Positions 31,392 through 42,186 of a DNA stretch of 64,000 bases are shown in pieces. The position numbers and the translations under genes were made by a program. The stretch's first letter is position 1. Every line of letters begins with the position of its first letter. Source of the DNA: Geodermatophilus africanus. GTDB taxonomy: Bacteria > Actinomycetota > Actinomycetes > Mycobacteriales > Geodermatophilaceae. The notes below the pieces were generated by a model that was not told where the DNA came from, did no database searches, and saw only the letters and a program-made list of their open reading frames with translations. Location of the stretch: positions 352,320 through 416,319 of the forward strand of contig NZ_FNOT01000005.1 in NCBI RefSeq assembly GCF_900107105.1, written 5' to 3'.

Positions 31392-32045
31392 GTGTTCACC
31401 GGCATCGTCGAGGAGGTCGGCACCCTGCTCGCCCGCGAGGAGACCGGCGGGGCCGGGCCCGAGGCGGACGCCGCCCGGCTGCGCATCCGGGCCCGGAAGG
31501 CGCTCGAGGGCGTGGCGCTGGGCGACTCGATCGCCGTCAATGGCGTCTGCCTCACCGTCACCGGGTTCGTCGGGGCGGGTCCGAAGGGCGACGGCACAGC
31601 CGAGGAGTGGACGACCGACGTGATGGCCGAGACGCTCCGCCGCAGCAGCCTGGGCGCGCTGGCCGCCGGCGACCCGGTCAACCTGGAGCGTGCCGTCACC
31701 CCGCACACCCGACTCGGTGGGCACCTGGTGCAGGGCCACGTCGACGGCGTCGGCACCGTCGTCTCCCGCACCCCCGGCGAGCACTGGGAGGTCGTGCGGG
31801 TCGGGCTGCCGCCGGAGCTGGCGCGCTACGTCGTCGAGAAGGGCTCGATCACCTTGGACGGCGTCTCGCTGACCGTGAGCGCCGTCAGCGCCGCCGACGA
31901 TCCCGAGCCGTGGTTCGAGGTCAGCCTGATCCCCACCACGCTGCGGGAGACCACGCTGGGTGCCGTCCCTCCCGGGAGCCCGGTCAACCTGGAGGTCGAC
32001 GTGATCGCCAAGTACGTGGAACGCCTGTTGGGAGCCCGCTCGTGA
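31392..32045 (+). CDS. ribE: Riboflavin synthase alpha chain
   Basis: 217 aa with two lumazine-binding repeats: [12 protein letters not shown] and [14 protein letters not shown] begin the halves, with [12 protein letters not shown] and [12 protein letters not shown] as the paired motifs. It dismutates 6,7-dimethyl-8-ribityllumazine to riboflavin. GTG 31392 gives the invariant N-terminus (M)FTGIVEE and lies 6 nt after GGAGGAGG (31378-31385). TTG 31386 is an in-frame alternative that overlaps the ribD stop. An insertion around [15 protein letters not shown] lengthens the first repeat. Confidence 0.95.
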   Translation: MFTGIVEEVGTLLAREETGGAGPEADAARLRIRARKALEGVALGDSIAVNGVCLTVTGFVGAGPKGDGTAEEWTTDVMAETLRRSSLGALAAGDPVNLERAVTPHTRLGGHLVQGHVDGVGTVVSRTPGEHWEVVRVGLPPELARYVVEKGSITLDGVSLTVSAVSAADDPEPWFEVSLIPTTLRETTLGAVPPGSPVNLEVDVIAKYVERLLGARS

Positions 32046-32118
32046 GCGAGCGGGCGAGCTCACGCAGGAGCACAGCACCCGTGGGCACGGAGCCGACGAG
32101 CGCGAGCGAGGAGGGTTC

Positions 32119-32122
<4 letters not shown>
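32042..32122 (+). repeat. Bridging repeat / 26-codon mini-ORF between ribE and ribBA
   Basis: The frame runs from GTG 32042 (overlapping the ribE stop) to TGA 32120-32122 (overlapping the ribBA GTG). The N-terminal residues [10 protein letters not shown] resemble the pyrC-fused copy, and TSASEEGS resembles the SASEERS of the pyr copies. GGAGG lies 4 nt before the ribBA start. Same layout as the pyr-operon bridges at an unrelated locus. Confidence 0.58.
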
Positions 32123-34285
<2,163 letters not shown>

Positions 34286-34287
<2 letters not shown>

Positions 34288-34393
34288 AGGACTCTCCTGC
34301 CCCCACCGTGGAAGGACCCCGTCCCTCTCACCCCGAGCGAGCTCGGGGTGGGCCTCCGGACGGAGCCAGCGGCGGGACCCTGCAGGAGGACCG
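34286..34393. repeat. Nested pair of palindromic 3'-end elements (copy 6)
   Basis: The outer element's left arm (34286-34308, GAAGGACTCTCCTGCCCCCACC...) overlaps the hisE stop. Its right arm (CGGCGGGACCCTGCAGGAGG) is at 34370-34389. Between them, where other copies have a loop of about 12 nt, sits a whole second element (34311-34366) with its own CACCCCGAG/CTCGGGGTG stem. It separates hisE from hisG. Confidence 0.7.
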
Positions 34394-34424
34394 ACCGCCC
34401 ACCCCCGACCGAAGGAGTCCATCC

Positions 34425-35291
34425 GTGCTGCGCATCGCCGTGCCGAACAAGGGCGTCCTGAGCGAGCCGGCCGCCGAGATGCTCACCGAGAGCGGCTACC
34501 GGCAGCGCCGCAGCACCAAGGACCTCGCCGTCTACGACCCCGACAGCGACACCGAGTTCTTCTACCTGCGGCCCCGCGACATCGCCGTCTACGTCGCCGC
34601 CGGCACGCTGGACGTCGGCATCACCGGCCGCGACATGCTGCTCGAGACCGCGCCGGCCGTCGGCCAGGGCGCCGCGGCGGTGGAGGTCATGCCGCTGGGC
34701 TTCGGCCGGTCCTCGTTCCGGTTCGCCACGCCGCTGGAGTCCGGCATCGAGCGCGTCGAGCAGCTGGCCGGCAAGCGCATCGCCACCGCGTACCCGGTGC
34801 TGCTGCAGCGCTACCTCGACGAACAGGGCACTCCCGCCTCCGTGGTCAAGCTCGACGGCGCGGTGGAGACCGCCTGCCGGCTCGGTGTCGCCGACGCCGT
34901 CTGCGACGTGGTCGAGACCGGGACGACGCTGCGCGCCGCCGGGCTGCACATCATCGGCGAGCCGGTGCTCACCAGCGAGGCCGTCCTGGTGCGCCGGGCC
35001 GGTGCGGAGGAGATCCCCGCGGTCGCCCAGCTGCGCCGCCGGCTGCGCGGGGTCCTGGTGGCCCGGCAGTACGTGATGCTGGACTACGACTGCCCCAACG
35101 ACCTGCTGGAGAAGGCGACCGCGCTGACCCCCGGCCTCGAGGGGCCGACGGTCAGCCCGCTGCAGACGGCGGGCTGGTCGGCGGTGCGGGCGATGGTCGC
35201 GCAGCACGAGACCAACCGGGTGATGGACGAGCTGTGGGAGCTCGGCGCCCGCGCCATCCTCGTCACGAGCATCCACGCCTGCCGGCTCTGA
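34425..35291 (+). CDS. hisG: ATP phosphoribosyltransferase (long form)
   Basis: A 288-aa HisG catalysing the first, feedback-inhibited step of histidine synthesis. It starts LRIAVPNKGVLSEPAAEML. PRPP binding is in DAVCDVVETGTTLRAAGL, and the C-terminal ACT-like regulatory domain (about 215-288) ends LGARAILVTSIHACRL, so no HisZ is required. GTG 34425 follows GAAGGAG (34411-34417). A strong hairpin follows at 35454. Confidence 0.96.
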   Translation: MLRIAVPNKGVLSEPAAEMLTESGYRQRRSTKDLAVYDPDSDTEFFYLRPRDIAVYVAAGTLDVGITGRDMLLETAPAVGQGAAAVEVMPLGFGRSSFRFATPLESGIERVEQLAGKRIATAYPVLLQRYLDEQGTPASVVKLDGAVETACRLGVADAVCDVVETGTTLRAAGLHIIGEPVLTSEAVLVRRAGAEEIPAVAQLRRRLRGVLVARQYVMLDYDCPNDLLEKATALTPGLEGPTVSPLQTAGWSAVRAMVAQHETNRVMDELWELGARAILVTSIHACRL

Positions 35292-35453
35292 GATCGTGAC
35301 ACTGCGGTCCTCCGGACCGCACCGCGGCCAATGGCCCTCCCCGGCCGTCGCTGAGCCCCAGACTCCCGTCCCTGCTCGGGGGAGCCTCCGGCCCCCCGCT
35401 CCCAGGGACCGCGGCCTGTGGTGGTCCCGACTACTGGTGATCACGGCTGCCGG

Positions 35454-35498
35454 ACGCGCGAGAACCCCCGTCCGCGGTGGACGGGGGCTCTCGCGCGT
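35454..35498 (+). terminator. Strong hairpin downstream of hisG
   Basis: Arms at 35454-35473 and 35479-35498 pair over 20 positions with one mismatch, around GCGGT. It lies 162 nt after the hisG stop; the bases in between (35292-35453) show no gene. A palindromic repeat follows at 35509. Confidence 0.75.
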
Positions 35499-35508
35499 TC
35501 CACCGGGT

Positions 35509-35553
35509 GGCCCCGTCCCGGGTCCACCCTGAGCTCGCGCGGAGGACGGGTCC
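35509..35553. repeat. Palindromic 3'-end element (copy 7)
   Basis: GGCCCCGTCC (35509-35518) and GGACGGGTCC (35544-35553) bracket the family core with GAGCTCGCG. It abuts the stop of the AllH-family gene (35558) and, with the preceding hairpin, separates it from hisG. Confidence 0.7.
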
Positions 35554-35557
35554 TCGA

Positions 35558-36568
35558 TCAGCGGACCCGCATGGTGCGGTCGACCAGGTCGATCGCGGTG
35601 CACAGCCCCAGCGCCATCGCCCGGCCGCTGGTGGCGCCGGTCGCCAGCAGCCCGTCGATCGCCGGCGCCAGCGGCCGCTCGCCGACCAGCCCGTGCAGCA
35701 CCGCGGCGTACTCGGCGCTGACCCGGCCGGCGGACGCGTGCCGCAGCAGCGCCCGCGACAGCTCCGTCGTCCGGCCGGCGGCCAGCGCGGAGACCGCGGC
35801 GGCGAACCGCTCGGCGGCGGGGTGGCCCAGCAGCACCAGCCCGGCCATCGTGCCGGCCATGACGTCGTCCCCGGCCGGGGTGAGCCCCGGGCCGAGGCCG
35901 ATCAGCCGGGTGGCCGTGCGCAGCGCCGCGTCGAGGTCGGCCCGGCGGACCGCGCCGCGCAGGGCGGCCAGCGGGCCACCCGGGCCGACCGGCAGGCCGG
36001 GGAGGGTGAACGCGCTGTGCGGGACGCCCTCGCCGTAGAGCGCGTTGCGCAGCTGGCGCACGCCCTCGGGGAGCAGGGCCGGGCGGGGGCGGGGCAGCCG
36101 GGGGCGCGGGTTCCACCACGCGGCGGCGCTCACGGCGAGGTCGCCCACGACGATCCGCCCGCCGCCGACCTCGGCCGGGGCGTCCGGCGGCAGCGCCACC
36201 AGCGGGCGGCCGTTGCTGGGACGGAAGAGCATGCAGGCCAGCGGCAGCCGGGCGGCGTCGCTGGTGAGCACGCCGACGACGTCGCCGCCGCGCTCGGTGG
36301 GCACCTGCAGGTAGACGGCGGCGGGGACGCTCAGGAGGACGCGCGCCGGGCGGACCGGGCCGCGCAGGAGGTCGGCGACACCGGTGCTCGCGGAGGCGGG
36401 CACGGCGGTGGCGGCACGGGCGGGGGGAGCGGTGCGCGCGGTGGCCTGGGCGGACTCGCGCGGCAGCGGGATGGTCGGTAGTCCGGCCCGCGCGGCGCGG
36501 CCACGCGGGGAGGTCGGAGCCCCGGGGCGGCTCCCGCCCGGGCCTGCGGTCTCGTCGATGGTGCGCAT
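35558..36568 (-). CDS. AllH-family (DUF2877) protein
   Basis: 336 aa. The diagnostic segment is RLIGLGPGLTPAGDDVMAGTMAG, the DUF2877 signature. Some members of this family are now described as the AllH subunit of oxamate carbamoyltransferase, in the anaerobic allantoin route. The N-terminal ~60 residues are Pro/Ala/Arg-rich and not conserved. ATG 36568 is chosen because the upstream frame covers the divergent promoter. No AllF or AllG partner is in the window. A PucR-type regulator starts divergently 275 nt away, which fits a role in purine or ureide breakdown. The function is inferred, not shown. Confidence 0.78.
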   Translation of the reverse strand: MRTIDETAGPGGSRPGAPTSPRGRAARAGLPTIPLPRESAQATARTAPPARAATAVPASASTGVADLLRGPVRPARVLLSVPAAVYLQVPTERGGDVVGVLTSDAARLPLACMLFRPSNGRPLVALPPDAPAEVGGGRIVVGDLAVSAAAWWNPRPRLPRPRPALLPEGVRQLRNALYGEGVPHSAFTLPGLPVGPGGPLAALRGAVRRADLDAALRTATRLIGLGPGLTPAGDDVMAGTMAGLVLLGHPAAERFAAAVSALAAGRTTELSRALLRHASAGRVSAEYAAVLHGLVGERPLAPAIDGLLATGATSGRAMALGLCTAIDLVDRTMRVR

Positions 36569-36738
36569 GGCGACCCTCTTCACGCTGGAAGACCACGGGG
36601 AGCACCGTCGGCTCGGGACCCCCCGCCCGGGCCCGTCCACCCGCTGGAGGAGGCTGGTCGGCACCCTCGCGGGGAACCGGCTTACCATCCACCGGGCGGA
36701 GTGGAACCGGGTCTCGAACCTATGCGGCGCGTCGCACG

Positions 36739-36769
36739 CCCAAGTATGGCGGAAGTCGCCAAGAATGGG
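36739..36769. promoter_or_regulatory. 31-bp dyad between the AllH-type and pucR-type genes
   Basis: CCCA-N4-TGGCG-N5-CGCCA-N4-TGGG is symmetric in its outer and inner blocks: CCCA 36739-36742, TGGCG 36747-36751, CGCCA 36757-36761, TGGG 36766-36769. The surrounding sequence is less GC-rich than the genes. It is a good candidate operator for the PucR-type protein in this divergent region. Confidence 0.45.
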
Positions 36770-36843
36770 AGGGCAGGTCCAGGCACTCCTGACAGGGTGC
36801 TGTGGTGTAGCCGTGTGCATCGGCAACGGAGGAAGTTGGTGTC

Positions 36844-38790
36844 GTGACCCCGGGTGAAGCCTCCCTCGTCGTCCGCACGCTGGGTGAGGGCATGGTTCCG
36901 TCCCGGCGTCCCCTGTCGGCAGCGGAGGCGCCGGTGACCGAGAGCCGCGACGAGCGGCCCAGCTGGCAGGAGCGCATGGGCCTGAGCCTGGCCGAGGCGC
37001 TGCGGCTGCCCGGCCTCGCGGGGACGGAGGTCGTCGCCGGGGGCGGCGGCCTCGAGCGCGTCGTCCGCTACATGGTGGTCGACGACCCCGCCGACCCCCT
37101 GGCCGTGGCCGGTCCCGACGTCCTCGTCGTCCTCGGCGCGCGCCTGCCGCCGGCCGACGCCGCCAACTGCCGGGCCCTGGTGGAGCGGCTGGACTCCATG
37201 GGCACCGCGGGGCTGGCCTTCCGCCGGGCCGAGGGGCCCCCGCCGGTGCCGGCCGACGTGCTGGTCGAGGCCGACCACCGGGCGCTGCCGGTGCTCGCCC
37301 TGCCCGCGACGGTGCGGATGGGCGAGGTGGTCTCGGAGGTGCTGGGCGCCGTCGTCGGCAGGCAGAGCGAGGCGCTGGCGCTGTCCAGCCGCATGCACGA
37401 CCAGTTCATCGACGTCGCCCTCAGCGGCGGCGGGCTGGCCGAGGTCACCGAGCAGCTCGCGGTCTCCCTCGCGGGCGCCGCCGTGCTGGGCCTGGGGCCG
37501 GACCGCGAGATCGTCACCAGCGCCGGCCCGGTCGAGGACGTCGCCGAGATCAGCGACTGGCTGTGGCTACTGGACGCCGAGGCCGAGGACGAGATGGCGA
37601 TGATGGCGCCGTCCCGCCGGCTCTCGGGCCTGCGTGCCGACCAGACGGTCGTCACCCCGGCCGACGTGCTGGCCGACGCGGACCTCTCCCCGGCCGACGG
37701 CATCCTGCTCGTCCCCGGGCACCACGAGCTGCCCGGCGGCCTGGGGGAGTACGCGGTCGCGCCGATCATGGCCGGCGACCAGCGGCACGGCTGGCTGGTC
37801 GCGGTCCACCGGGCCGGGCCGCTGCTCGTCGGCGCCGGCGCCCTGCTGGAGCGCGCCGCGGTGGTCGCGGCGCTGTCGGTGATCCGCCAGCAGGCGGTGC
37901 ACTCGGTCGAGCTGCGCTTCCAGGGCGACCTGGTGCGCCGGCTGGTCGCCGGGTCGCTGCGGCACACCGAGCGGGCGCTGGCCCAGACCCGCTCCTTCGG
38001 CTGGCGGCTCGACGGCCCGGTCGTCGTCCTGGTGACCGCCACCGAGACCGTCGCCGACCCGCAGGCCGACCCCACCCGGGCCCTCGACGTGCTCGACCGG
38101 CTGGCCGACGGCTGGCGCGCCGCGCTGGAGAGCGAGGTCTCCGGTGCGGCTGTGGCGGGGCTGTCGACCGAGATCGTCACCGTGCTGCCGCTCGACGGGC
38201 GGACGCCGGAGGAGATCACCTCGCTGGTGTCCGCGGTGACCGGGCGGGTCAACGCGCGGGTGCGCCGCGTCGGGCGGGTGCTCGGCACCGGCATCGGCCG
38301 TCCGGCGGGCTCGCTGTCGGCGCTGGGGGAGGCCCACCAGCAGGCCTCCCGGGCGCTCGGCGTCGGCCAGGAGATCCACGGGCCGCAGGCGGTCACCCAC
38401 TTCGACCAGCTCGGCGTCTTCCGGCTGCTGTCGCTGATCCCGGACAGCACCGAGCTGCGCACCTACGTCGACGAGGTGCTGGGGACGCTGGCCGACGCCG
38501 CCGACCCCGACTCCGCCGACCTGCGGGAGACGCTGCGGGTGCTGCTGGAGACCAACCTCAACGTCGCGGAGTCCGCGCGCCGGCTGCACTTCCACTACAA
38601 CACGATGCGCTACCGGATCGGCAAGCTCGAGCGGTTGCTCGGGCCCTTCACCACCGACCCCACGCTGCGGCTGAACCTGCTGCTCGCGCTGCACGCGGCG
38701 CGGATGCGGGGCCTGGACCAGCCGCACCGGCCGCCGGTGGACGCCGGGATGACGCTGCCCCCGGACGACGGCCTCGACGCGCTGGTCTGA
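36844..38790 (+). CDS. PucR-family transcriptional regulator
   Basis: 648 aa, built like PucR/CdaR regulators. It has an N-terminal PucR domain (about 40-160, SLAEALRLPGLAGTEVVAGG, RYMVVDDPADPL), a middle GGDEF-like ligand-sensing region and a C-terminal PucR helix-turn-helix (LRETLRVLLETNLNVAESARRL, HFHYNTMRYRIGKLERLLG). PucR proteins control purine, ureide or amino-acid catabolism. GTG 36844 is supported by GGAGGAAG at 36828-36835. It is divergent from the AllH-family gene and probably regulates it. Confidence 0.92.
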   Translation: MTPGEASLVVRTLGEGMVPSRRPLSAAEAPVTESRDERPSWQERMGLSLAEALRLPGLAGTEVVAGGGGLERVVRYMVVDDPADPLAVAGPDVLVVLGARLPPADAANCRALVERLDSMGTAGLAFRRAEGPPPVPADVLVEADHRALPVLALPATVRMGEVVSEVLGAVVGRQSEALALSSRMHDQFIDVALSGGGLAEVTEQLAVSLAGAAVLGLGPDREIVTSAGPVEDVAEISDWLWLLDAEAEDEMAMMAPSRRLSGLRADQTVVTPADVLADADLSPADGILLVPGHHELPGGLGEYAVAPIMAGDQRHGWLVAVHRAGPLLVGAGALLERAAVVAALSVIRQQAVHSVELRFQGDLVRRLVAGSLRHTERALAQTRSFGWRLDGPVVVLVTATETVADPQADPTRALDVLDRLADGWRAALESEVSGAAVAGLSTEIVTVLPLDGRTPEEITSLVSAVTGRVNARVRRVGRVLGTGIGRPAGSLSALGEAHQQASRALGVGQEIHGPQAVTHFDQLGVFRLLSLIPDSTELRTYVDEVLGTLADAADPDSADLRETLRVLLETNLNVAESARRLHFHYNTMRYRIGKLERLLGPFTTDPTLRLNLLLALHAARMRGLDQPHRPPVDAGMTLPPDDGLDALV

Positions 38791-38797
38791 GCGCGCC

Positions 38798-39541
38798 GTG
38801 GGGAGGAGCATCGCGGCGCTGGTCGACCGCATGGGTGAGCTGCTGGCGCCGCTGGAGGCCGACCGCGACCCGGCCCGCTTCTTCCTGGGGGTGTACCTGC
38901 GGACGACGGCCGCGGTGGGCGCGGCCATCGACGCGGGCGCGTTCGAGGACCCCGCCTGGGTCGAGGAGTGGGACGTCGACTTCGCCGGCCTCTACCTCGA
39001 CGCGCTGACCGCCCACCGCCGGGACCCGGCGTCCGCCCCGCGGCCGTGGCAGCTGGCCTTCGGCGCGCGGCCGGACCTGCCGCCGGAGGCGCACGTACTG
39101 CTCGGCGTGAACGCGCACATCAACTACGACCTGCCGCAGTCACTGGTGCGGGTCATCCCGCCCGCCGAGTTCGACACCCCGGCGACGCTGGCGATGCGCT
39201 GGCGCGACCACGCGCGGATCGACCGGGTGCTGGCCTCGCGGGTCACCGCGGAGGACGGCGAGCTGCACCGCGCCGGGGGACGGCGGACCCGCCTGGACCG
39301 GCTGCTGGCCCCGGTGAACCGCACCGCCAGCCAGGTCTTCCTGCGCGAGTCCCGGCGGCGGGTGTGGGCCAACGCGGCCCAGCTCGACGCCGCCCGGCGG
39401 CGCGGCCCCGAGGCGTACGCGCGCCGGGTGGCCGACCTGGAGGCGGCCGCCGCGGCGCGGGTCGACGACCTGCTGCGCCCCGGCCCGGTGCTGGTGCGGC
39501 TGGCCGTCCGCGGCTTCGGCGTCACGCTGCCGCCGGGCTGA
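38798..39541 (+). CDS. DUF5995 family protein
   Basis: 247 aa. The conserved block PEAHVLLGVNAHINYDLPQSL is the hallmark of the DUF5995 family, which has no established function. Other features are FFLGVYLRTTAAVGAAI near the N-terminus and FLRESRRRVWANA. No signal peptide. It starts 8 nt after the pucR-type stop, so it may be co-transcribed. An ATG at 38831 is a possible later start. Confidence 0.8.
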   Translation: MGRSIAALVDRMGELLAPLEADRDPARFFLGVYLRTTAAVGAAIDAGAFEDPAWVEEWDVDFAGLYLDALTAHRRDPASAPRPWQLAFGARPDLPPEAHVLLGVNAHINYDLPQSLVRVIPPAEFDTPATLAMRWRDHARIDRVLASRVTAEDGELHRAGGRRTRLDRLLAPVNRTASQVFLRESRRRVWANAAQLDAARRRGPEAYARRVADLEAAAAARVDDLLRPGPVLVRLAVRGFGVTLPPG

Positions 39542-39614
39542 GGCTGCCGGGCCGGCCGGCATCGGCGAGGCTGGGACGACGGCCGCGCCCGGCGGCCGTA
39601 CGAGGAGGAACTGC

Positions 39615-39701
39615 ATGAGCGCCGCGAAGACGACGGGCGAGCGAGCATCGCAGCGAGCGCCAGCGAGCGAGGAGCGGAACGAGCCCGGAGTCGAGCAGTG
39701 A
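39615..39701 (+). repeat. Bridging repeat / 28-codon mini-ORF ahead of the SDR gene
   Basis: From 39623 on, this matches 7916-7992 closely. Here the frame begins at ATG 39615 with its own GAGGAGG (39602-39608) and ends at TGA 39699-39701, overlapping the GTG of the SDR gene. It encodes PASEERNEPGVEQ, against [13 protein letters not shown] in the pyrC-carA copy. This copy is not preceded by an overlapping gene, so here the mini-ORF would be translated independently as a leader. Confidence 0.6.
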
Positions 39702-40456
39702 GCGAGGTCGCCCGTCCGCTGTCCGGGAGGGTCGCGCTGGTCACCGGCGCGTCGTCGGGGATCGGCGAGGCCACCGCCGTCGCCCTGGCCGAGGCCGGTG
39801 CCGCGGTGGCCATCGGCGCCCGTCGCCGCGACCGGCTCGACGACCTGGCCGCACGGCTCGGCGAGGCCGGCGCGCGGGTGCTCACCCTGGACCTCGACGT
39901 CACCGACGAGGCGGCCTGCCGCGACGCCGTCGAGCGCACCCGCAGCGGGCTCGGCGGTCTCGACGTCCTGGTGAACAACGCCGGCCTGATGCTGCTGGGC
40001 ACGATCGTCGGCGCCGACCCCGAGGACTGGCGGCGCATGGTCGACACCAACGTGATGGGGCTGATGTACATGACCCACGCGGCGATCGACGGGATGCTCG
40101 AGCAGGGCTCGGGCGACGTCGTCAACATCTCCAGCACCGCCGGCCGCACCGCCCGCGCCGGCGCCGGGGTCTACAACGCGAGCAAGTGGGCGGTGAACGC
40201 CTTCAGCGAGTCGCTGCGCCAGGAGGTGACCGCCCGCGGGGTGCGGATCTCCCTCGTCGAGCCCGGCGCGGTGGTCACCGAGCTGCGCTCGCACATCACC
40301 CAGCCCGAGGCGAGGGCGGCCGCGCTGGCGCACACCGAGGGCATGCGCTCGCTGCAGCCCGAGGACGTCGCCCGCGCGGTCGTCTACGTGGTCACCCAGC
40401 CGCCGCACGTGGCCGTCAACGAGGTGCTCGTGCGTCCCACGGACCAGGAGCGCTGA
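39698..40456 (+). CDS. Short-chain dehydrogenase/reductase
   Basis: A 252-aa classical SDR. The Rossmann motif is ALVTGASSGIGEATAVAL, then VNNAGLM, NISSTAGRTARAGAGVYNASKWA (catalytic Ser, Tyr, Lys) and the PG motif SLVEPGAVVTELRSH. The basic residues after the Rossmann strand (IGARRRDRL) favour NADP(H). Substrate unknown. GTG 39698 sits at the very end of a bridging repeat. Confidence 0.93.
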   Translation: MSEVARPLSGRVALVTGASSGIGEATAVALAEAGAAVAIGARRRDRLDDLAARLGEAGARVLTLDLDVTDEAACRDAVERTRSGLGGLDVLVNNAGLMLLGTIVGADPEDWRRMVDTNVMGLMYMTHAAIDGMLEQGSGDVVNISSTAGRTARAGAGVYNASKWAVNAFSESLRQEVTARGVRISLVEPGAVVTELRSHITQPEARAAALAHTEGMRSLQPEDVARAVVYVVTQPPHVAVNEVLVRPTDQER

Positions 40457-40472
40457 GCGGTCGGCGCCCCGG

Positions 40473-40535
40473 GCGCGAGATCTGCACAGTGGCCGTCATC
40501 GAGGCGCTGATGCCCGCCACTGTGCAGACTCGCGC
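40473..40535. terminator. Long hairpin between convergent SDR and MurA-fusion genes
   Basis: The arms GCGCGAGATCTGCACAGTGG... (40473-40493) and GCCACTGTGCAGACTCGCGC (40516-40535) pair almost perfectly, with one extra base on the left, around a 22-nt loop. It lies 16 nt after one stop and 8 nt before the other gene's end, so it should act in both directions. Confidence 0.75.
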
Positions 40536-40543
40536 AGCCTTCC

Positions 40544-42106
40544 TCAGTCGTGGAAGACCTCGATGCGGGCGCCCATCTCCACCAGCCGCTCGTAGAGCTG
40601 CTCGTAGCCACGGGCGATGATGTCGACGTTGCGCAGCACCGACGTCCCCTTGGCCGCGAGCATCGCCAGCAGGATGCAGACCGCCGGGCGCAGCGCCGGC
40701 GGGCAGACCACCTCGGCACTCGACCAGCGCGTCGGGCCGCTGACCAGGACCCGGTGGGGGTCGAGCAGCCGGACGTCGGCGCCGAGCCGGGTCAGGTCGG
40801 AGAGGTGGATCGCCCGGTTGTCGTAGACCCAGTCGTGGATGAGCGTCGAGCCGGTCGCCGCGGCGGCGATGACGGCGAAGAACGGCAGGTTGTCGATGTT
40901 GAGGCCCGGGAACGGCATCGGGTGGATCTTGTCGATCGGCGCCTTGAGCGGCGACGGCGAGATGGTGACGTCGGCCAGCCGGGTGTGCCCGTTGGCGGCC
41001 AGGTACTCCGGGGAGAGGCTGTAGCGCAGCCCCATCTCGGCGAGGGTGGCCAGCTCCACCTCGAGGAACTCGATGGGTGCGCGGCAGACGGTCAGCTCGG
41101 AGTCGGTGACGATGCCGGCGGTCAGCAGGCTCATGGCCTCCACCGGGTCCTCGCTGATCGTGTAGTCGACGTCGGCGTCGAGCACCGGCCGCCCGCGGAC
41201 GACCAGGGTGGTGGTGCCCAGCCCCTCGATGCCGACGCCGAGCAGCTGCAGGTACAGGCAGAGGTCCTGGACCATGTAGTTGGAGCTGGCGTTGCGGATC
41301 GTCGTCGTCCCGTCGGTGCGGGCGGCGGCCAGCAGCGCGTTCTCGGTGACGGTGTCGCCCCGCTCGGTCAGCACGATGGTGCGGTCGAAGCTGCCGGGCG
41401 CGGTGACCGCGGCGTGGTAGCTACCGCCGCGGGCCTCGACCTCCAGGCCGAAGGGGCGCAGCGCGATCATGTGCGGCTCGACGGTGCGGGTGCCCAGGTC
41501 GCAGCCGCCCGCGTAGGGCAGGTCGAACGACGGCGCCCGGTGCAGCAGCGGGCCGAGGAACATGATGATGCTGCGGGTCCGGCGGGCGGCGTCGGCGTCG
41601 ATGCCGGCGAGGTCGAGCTCGTCGGGGACGGCGAGGGTGAGGTCGCGGCCGGCGCCGTCCCAGGTCGCCGAGACGCCGATCGAGCGGAGCACGTCGAGGA
41701 TGCGCTCCACCTCGACGATGCGGGCGACGTTGCGCAGCGTCGTCCGGCCGCGGTTGAGCAGCGCCGCGCACAGCAGCGCCACGGCGGCGTTCTTCGAGGA
41801 CTTGACGACCACGCTGCCGCGCAGCGGCACGCCGCCGGTGACCCGCAGGTGGGTGGGCCCGGACGGACCGACGCTGAACAGCTCGCGCTCGAGGGCCTCG
41901 GAGAGCCGGCCGAGCAGCTCGAGGGTGAGGTTCTGCCCGCCCTGCTCGATGCGGGCGACGGCGCTCTGGCTGGTGCCCAGCCGCTCGGCGAGCTGCTGCT
42001 GGGTCAGCCCGCGGTGCCGCCGGGCGTCGCGGACGAGCGTGCCGATGCGCTGCATGGCCGTCGCCTCGGGGGCCGGGGTGGAGGTCGTCGGTTCGGTGGC
42101 CGTCAC
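40544..42106 (-). CDS. XRE helix-turn-helix fused to a MurA-like enolpyruvyl transferase
   Basis: 520 aa. Residues about 20-75 form an XRE/Cro helix-turn-helix (TLVRDARRHRGLTQQQLAER, GTSQSAVARIEQGG). Residues about 85-520 are an EPSP/MurA-type enolpyruvyl transferase with SKNAAVALLCAALL (Lys105, Asn106, the UDP-GlcNAc site) and GGCDLGTRTVEPH with Cys202 where MurA has its catalytic, fosfomycin-target Cys. The catalytic set therefore appears intact. It could be a second MurA that also regulates transcription, or a regulator using the fold as a sensor. Start at GTG 42106 gives the full helix-turn-helix; the ATG at residue 18 is an alternative. It is divergent from the next gene. Confidence 0.85.
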   Translation of the reverse strand: MTATEPTTSTPAPEATAMQRIGTLVRDARRHRGLTQQQLAERLGTSQSAVARIEQGGQNLTLELLGRLSEALERELFSVGPSGPTHLRVTGGVPLRGSVVVKSSKNAAVALLCAALLNRGRTTLRNVARIVEVERILDVLRSIGVSATWDGAGRDLTLAVPDELDLAGIDADAARRTRSIIMFLGPLLHRAPSFDLPYAGGCDLGTRTVEPHMIALRPFGLEVEARGGSYHAAVTAPGSFDRTIVLTERGDTVTENALLAAARTDGTTTIRNASSNYMVQDLCLYLQLLGVGIEGLGTTTLVVRGRPVLDADVDYTISEDPVEAMSLLTAGIVTDSELTVCRAPIEFLEVELATLAEMGLRYSLSPEYLAANGHTRLADVTISPSPLKAPIDKIHPMPFPGLNIDNLPFFAVIAAAATGSTLIHDWVYDNRAIHLSDLTRLGADVRLLDPHRVLVSGPTRWSSAEVVCPPALRPAVCILLAMLAAKGTSVLRNVDIIARGYEQLYERLVEMGARIEVFHD

Positions 42107-42186
42107 GAGCGGTCACGGTATCTCGCCTGTGAGATGGCGGCGGGTCCGCCGCGCCGGGACGGACCGGTCCGGCCAGACTGCCGGGC

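Noticed and set aside
36690-36770. Possible tRNA in the pucR upstream region (GGGTCTCGAACC-like string)
   Set aside because: The T-arm-like string lacks a matching acceptor stem, D-arm and anticodon arm on either strand.
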